From: Marispirochaeta sp963667435
GTDB lineage: Bacteria; Spirochaetota; Spirochaetia; JC444; Marispirochaetaceae
Assembly (NCBI GenBank): GCA_963667435.1
Contig: OY763414.1
Coordinates: 2,418,001 to 2,482,000 of the forward strand
Length of the DNA: 64,000 nucleotides
Reading direction: 5' to 3'
Below the pieces are notes generated by a model. It did no database searches, had not been told where the DNA came from, and saw only the letters and a program-made list of their open reading frames with translations. Every line of letters begins with the position of its first letter. Position 1 is the first letter of the stretch. Made by a program: the position numbers and the translations under genes. This document shows, piece by piece, positions 61,373 through 64,000 of the stretch.

Positions 61373-62419
61373 TTACCGAGTGAAAACTCCTTTACCCGGA
61401 TCGTCATTGATGCCCTGGTTTGCAATGATCTTATCCGTGACGGTATCGGTATCAACACCGATTTCTTCATTGTAGACAATCCCGCTGGGAATCGAACCGC
61501 CGGCTTCGAGGGCCTTGATCCACTCAGAGATCTTTGTCGCCTGCCGCGGGCTGCACTGCTGGTCGTAGTTCCACCAGCCACCCTGAACATTTCTCAGAGC
61601 AAAACGGTTGAAGTCAAATCCCATAATAATGACGTCACCATCCGCACCGTGTGAGATTCCGGCTGCATCAAGTGCCTGGACAGCACCCTGCGCCATACCA
61701 TCGTTCTCTGCATAAATGACATTGAACTCTTTGCCTGCGGTAATAGCAGCCTCGACAACTTTTCGAGCTTCCTCGAGACTCCAACTGTCTCCACCGGTTC
61801 CGTCTGCAACAATTTTTAGGTCTCCTTTGTCCTGCGCTGAAAGAACCGCTGCACTGCGACCAATCTCGGCAGCGGAACCTAACTGGCCACGGATTAGTAC
61901 CACGTTGTACTTGCTCAATCCCTGTTTGAGCAACCAGTTCACCGAGGTCTTTCCCTCCGCATGCATATCAGAAACAAGTGCCGCCTTGAAGTTGTTTTTG
62001 TCGGTATCAATGAGTCTGTCAAAGAGAAAAACAGTTACACCGGCGGTCCTGGCAGACTTCAAAACGTTGTCCCACCCGGAAGCGTTCGCAGCTGAGATAA
62101 GCAGATAATCCACGCCGTCGCGGATATACCCCTGAGCCGCAGCGATCTGCTCACTATTGTCCATCGTGTTGGTCTGCCGTGCATCGTACCCGTTTGCCTC
62201 AGAGAAGACAGTGTTCATGTCATCGACATTAGCCTGGCGATATCCGGACTCTTCCGGCGGCAGATTTACGATACCAACACTGATCAGGGAGCTGGATCCA
62301 CCTGCTTCGCCGGATCCACCAGCACTTGCAATCCCGGCAAAAGATAGGAAAAGAACGAGAACCAGACCGGTCGTCCTGGTCAAGTTAAGTCCTCTGTGCG
62401 CCTTTGTTCGAAATACCAT
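61373..62419 (-). CDS. Sugar ABC transporter substrate-binding protein (periplasmic binding protein type 1)
   Basis: A 348-residue binding protein with a signal peptide (hydrophobic about residues 15-32, then ASAGGSGEAGGS). The type 1 fold shows SVGIVNLPPEESGYRQANVDDM, the NTMDNSEQIAAAQGYIRDGVDYLLIS linker strand, VFLFDRLID, AENDGMAQGAVQALDAAG and IIMGFDFN. The ligand is probably a pentose or hexose. It is the first gene of the importer operon, with GGAGG before the ATG at 62419. It is only distantly similar to the second binding protein across the divergent promoter. Confidence 0.92.
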   Translation of the reverse strand: MVFRTKAHRGLNLTRTTGLVLVLFLSFAGIASAGGSGEAGGSSSLISVGIVNLPPEESGYRQANVDDMNTVFSEANGYDARQTNTMDNSEQIAAAQGYIRDGVDYLLISAANASGWDNVLKSARTAGVTVFLFDRLIDTDKNNFKAALVSDMHAEGKTSVNWLLKQGLSKYNVVLIRGQLGSAAEIGRSAAVLSAQDKGDLKIVADGTGGDSWSLEEARKVVEAAITAGKEFNVIYAENDGMAQGAVQALDAAGISHGADGDVIIMGFDFNRFALRNVQGGWWNYDQQCSPRQATKISEWIKALEAGGSIPSGIVYNEEIGVDTDTVTDKIIANQGINDDPGKGVFTR

Positions 62420-62804
62420 TTCGTACCTCCATTAAATGTGAAGCGATTTTGCTCTGAAGGTCACGTTGTCCGGCCACCCAGTACATGCATTCGATCCGGA
62501 TAACACCCGGTCAAATGACCCCGACCTCCGCATACCAGTAAAAGTGAAGATGAAAACCGGCGCTACATACAAGCTTTCGATCTTATGATGATCCCTTATG
62601 GAACTGTGCAGGAATGTTTACATTCCTACGTTTTCTTTTTGAAATACTACTCATTCTTTCGAACCTGACATGTGGGCTGTGCTCAACCTCAGATCCACGG
62701 AAAATGTATGATATAATCATCTATGGCCGACATGAGGACTCCAGAAAAGCAGGCATCTCAAGAAGTAATAGCATGTCGGTAGATTGCGTTGCAGCAGGGA
62801 GATC
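62420..62804. promoter_or_regulatory. Divergent control region of the ABC operon and the sensor unit
   Basis: 385 bases without a gene. For the plus strand an extended -10, TGATATAAT (62709-62717), lies about 90 bases before the lipoprotein gene. An inverted repeat GGTCA-AA-TGACC (62509-62520) sits about 90 bases before the ABC operon start and is a candidate operator or response-regulator site. Confidence 0.5.
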
Positions 62805-63782
62805 ATGAGTCCGTCCATCCGGATCATAGTTATCACAGTTGGCATAGCTACATTCCTCCTTGGTTGCGACTCCGAAAGCCGCGACAAGTCGGAAGCGAAC
62901 CCGATTGTTCTGGGGTATTCGCAACTTGGCGACGAGAGTACCTGGCGCTCGCAGAACAGCCGTTCCATCATCAAGGCTGCCGAAAATGCAGGCATCAAGA
63001 TCATGTTTGAAAACGCCATGCAGGATCCCGGAAACCAGATCAAGGCGATCCGCTCGTTCATCGCTTACAAGGTGGACGTAATTGCCTTTTCTCCACTGGT
63101 GGAGATCGGCTGGGATACTGTGCTTGGTGAAGCGAAGTCCGCCGGCATACCAGTGATTATTGTGGACCGGATGATCGACACTGCAGATCATAACCTTTAC
63201 ACAGCTGCGCTCTGCTCCGACTTTGATCTGGAAGGACGTCGGGCTGGAGAGTTCCTCCTGAAGAAGTACAGGGATTCCGATGCTCCGGTCAACATTGTGG
63301 AGCTCGGAGGCACTGCTGACTCCACACCTGCCATCGGACGCTACGAAGGATTCAGAGATATTATTTCCTCCAATGCAAAGTTCCGTGTGATCTTCAGCGA
63401 AGACGGCGACTTCATGCTCAGCAAGGGAAAGGAGATCATGTTGAAGGTGCTTACCCTTTACAAGCAGGCAGATATAGACGTGCTCTACTCTCATAACGAC
63501 GACATGACTTTCGGTGCCATTGAAGTAATGCAGGAAGCCGGAATCCGGCCTGGCAGGGATATCGTAATCATCTCCGTGGACGCGACACAACGGATCATCA
63601 ACTACCTCAAGGTAGGTGCGGTAAATTGCGTCATTGAATGCAACCCCAACAGTGGACCTCAGGTGATGGAGATCGCAAACAAAATTGCATCTGGAGAAAC
63701 CGTACCCAAACACATCGTTGTTGAAGAGACTGTGTTCGACGAGTACTCCAACCTTGACAAGATCGCAGACAGGGGGTACTGA
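62805..63782 (+). CDS. YtfQ-like sugar-binding lipoprotein, likely sensory
   Basis: A 325-residue type 1 binding protein with a lipoprotein signal (Cys in FLLGCDSES near residue 20). It closely follows the YtfQ galactofuranose-binding pattern: IVLGYSQLGDESTWRSQN, DPGNQIKAIRSFIAYKVDVIAFSP, GWDTVLGEAKSAGIPVIIVDRMID, YSHNDDMTFGAIEVMQEAG and SVDATQ. The ATG at 62805 (GGAG 3 bases before) is preferred over the TTG at 62784. It is followed by the start of a membrane signalling protein and is divergent from the transporter. Inference: it presents sugar to that sensor rather than to the permeases. Confidence 0.9.
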   Translation: MSPSIRIIVITVGIATFLLGCDSESRDKSEANPIVLGYSQLGDESTWRSQNSRSIIKAAENAGIKIMFENAMQDPGNQIKAIRSFIAYKVDVIAFSPLVEIGWDTVLGEAKSAGIPVIIVDRMIDTADHNLYTAALCSDFDLEGRRAGEFLLKKYRDSDAPVNIVELGGTADSTPAIGRYEGFRDIISSNAKFRVIFSEDGDFMLSKGKEIMLKVLTLYKQADIDVLYSHNDDMTFGAIEVMQEAGIRPGRDIVIISVDATQRIINYLKVGAVNCVIECNPNSGPQVMEIANKIASGETVPKHIVVEETVFDEYSNLDKIADRGY

Positions 63783-63792
63783 CACGAAAAGA

Positions 63793-64000
63793 GTGCACAC
63801 AAACAGCATACGGCGGACGTTGCGCGTGACAAATACCGTCGTCATCCTGGCGGCCCTCATTCCACTTTTAATCAGTACACTCTATTACAATGTCACACTC
63901 AACAAGTACGAGCGAATCATCGAGAATGTCTACAGCGCCAACAGTCTCTCAAGCCGGTTGCACGGCGAAATCTACACCACAATGTGGAACGTCGTATCCG
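63793..64000 (+). CDS. Membrane sensor protein, N-terminal part (runs off the window)
   Basis: An open frame starts at GTG 63793, 10 bases after the lipoprotein stop, and runs to the window end. The first 69 residues show a basic start (RRTLRV), one membrane helix (VVILAALIPLLISTLYY) and the beginning of an extracytoplasmic domain (ERIIENVYSANSLSSRLH). This matches the N-terminus of a sensor histidine kinase or similar receptor, but the catalytic part is outside, so the class is inferred from context. Confidence 0.6.
   Translation, partial: MHTNSIRRTLRVTNTVVILAALIPLLISTLYYNVTLNKYERIIENVYSANSLSSRLHGEIYTTMWNVVS

Noticed and set aside
60497..61654. A 385-residue plus-strand ORF opposite the ABC ATPase and binding protein genes
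   Set aside because: It has no recognisable domain, spans two convincing genes and the hairpin between them, and lacks a ribosome site.
62721..63860. A 379-residue minus-strand ORF opposite the YtfQ-like lipoprotein
   Set aside because: The plus frame is a clear type 1 binding protein with a lipoprotein leader; the minus frame is Cys/His-rich noise.

Overview
The window looks like part of a spirochaete chromosome, probably a free-living Spirochaetaceae relative of Spirochaeta, Sediminispirochaeta or Marispirochaeta. This is inferred from the TRAP and ABC sugar-binding protein leaders (Ala-Asn-Gly just after the cleavage region), the metabolic gene mix and the many membrane diguanylate cyclases. 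No rRNA, tRNA or CRISPR array was seen.

Bases 1-12.3 kb are core-like: the C-terminal half of an RND efflux pump with its PG0541-family partner, a class I/II aminotransferase, a tRNA-dihydrouridine synthase, a PAS-PAS-GGDEF-EAL protein, a YgiQ radical SAM enzyme, an NfeD protein with two SPFH proteins, and an RlmG-like rRNA methyltransferase with a DUF1232 protein. Bases 12.4-21 kb form a carbohydrate module: an unusual 784-residue transketolase-like enzyme, a sugar isomerase/epimerase-fold enzyme, a GntR regulator, a TRAP transporter (DctP-DctQ-DctM) and a second, nearly duplicate DctP. Likely GntR operators and a shared promoter element tie the units together. The substrate is unknown; a sugar acid is the best inference. 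Bases 21-31 kb hold a carbonic anhydrase, a MoxR/DUF58/DUF4129 cluster, PpnP, a ComB-like phosphatase, a DUF2239 gene with nested inverted repeats, an AHSA1 pseudogene and two tandem-duplicated membrane diguanylate cyclases.

Bases 31-57.4 kb are visibly AT-richer, mostly minus-strand and packed with small stand-alone genes for detoxification, resistance and repair: an ABC-F protein, six GNAT acetyltransferases, VOC proteins, LysE and EamA exporters, a NimA-like flavoprotein, NUDIX, an AraC-Ogt fusion, and second-copy-type def and folD genes. Four genes in 31-55 kb, plus the AHSA1 gene at 28 kb, are broken by single-base frameshifts or stops, while the first 28 kb shows none. An IS3-family element with an A6G frameshift site closes this stretch at 56.2-57.4 kb and lacks an obvious target duplication.

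Bases 57.5-64 kb are GC-richer again and carry a ribose/galactofuranose-type ABC transporter (binding protein, double ATPase, two permeases) on the minus strand. It is divergent from a YtfQ-like lipoprotein followed by the start of a membrane sensor protein, which suggests a periplasmic sugar-sensing unit controlling the transporter.
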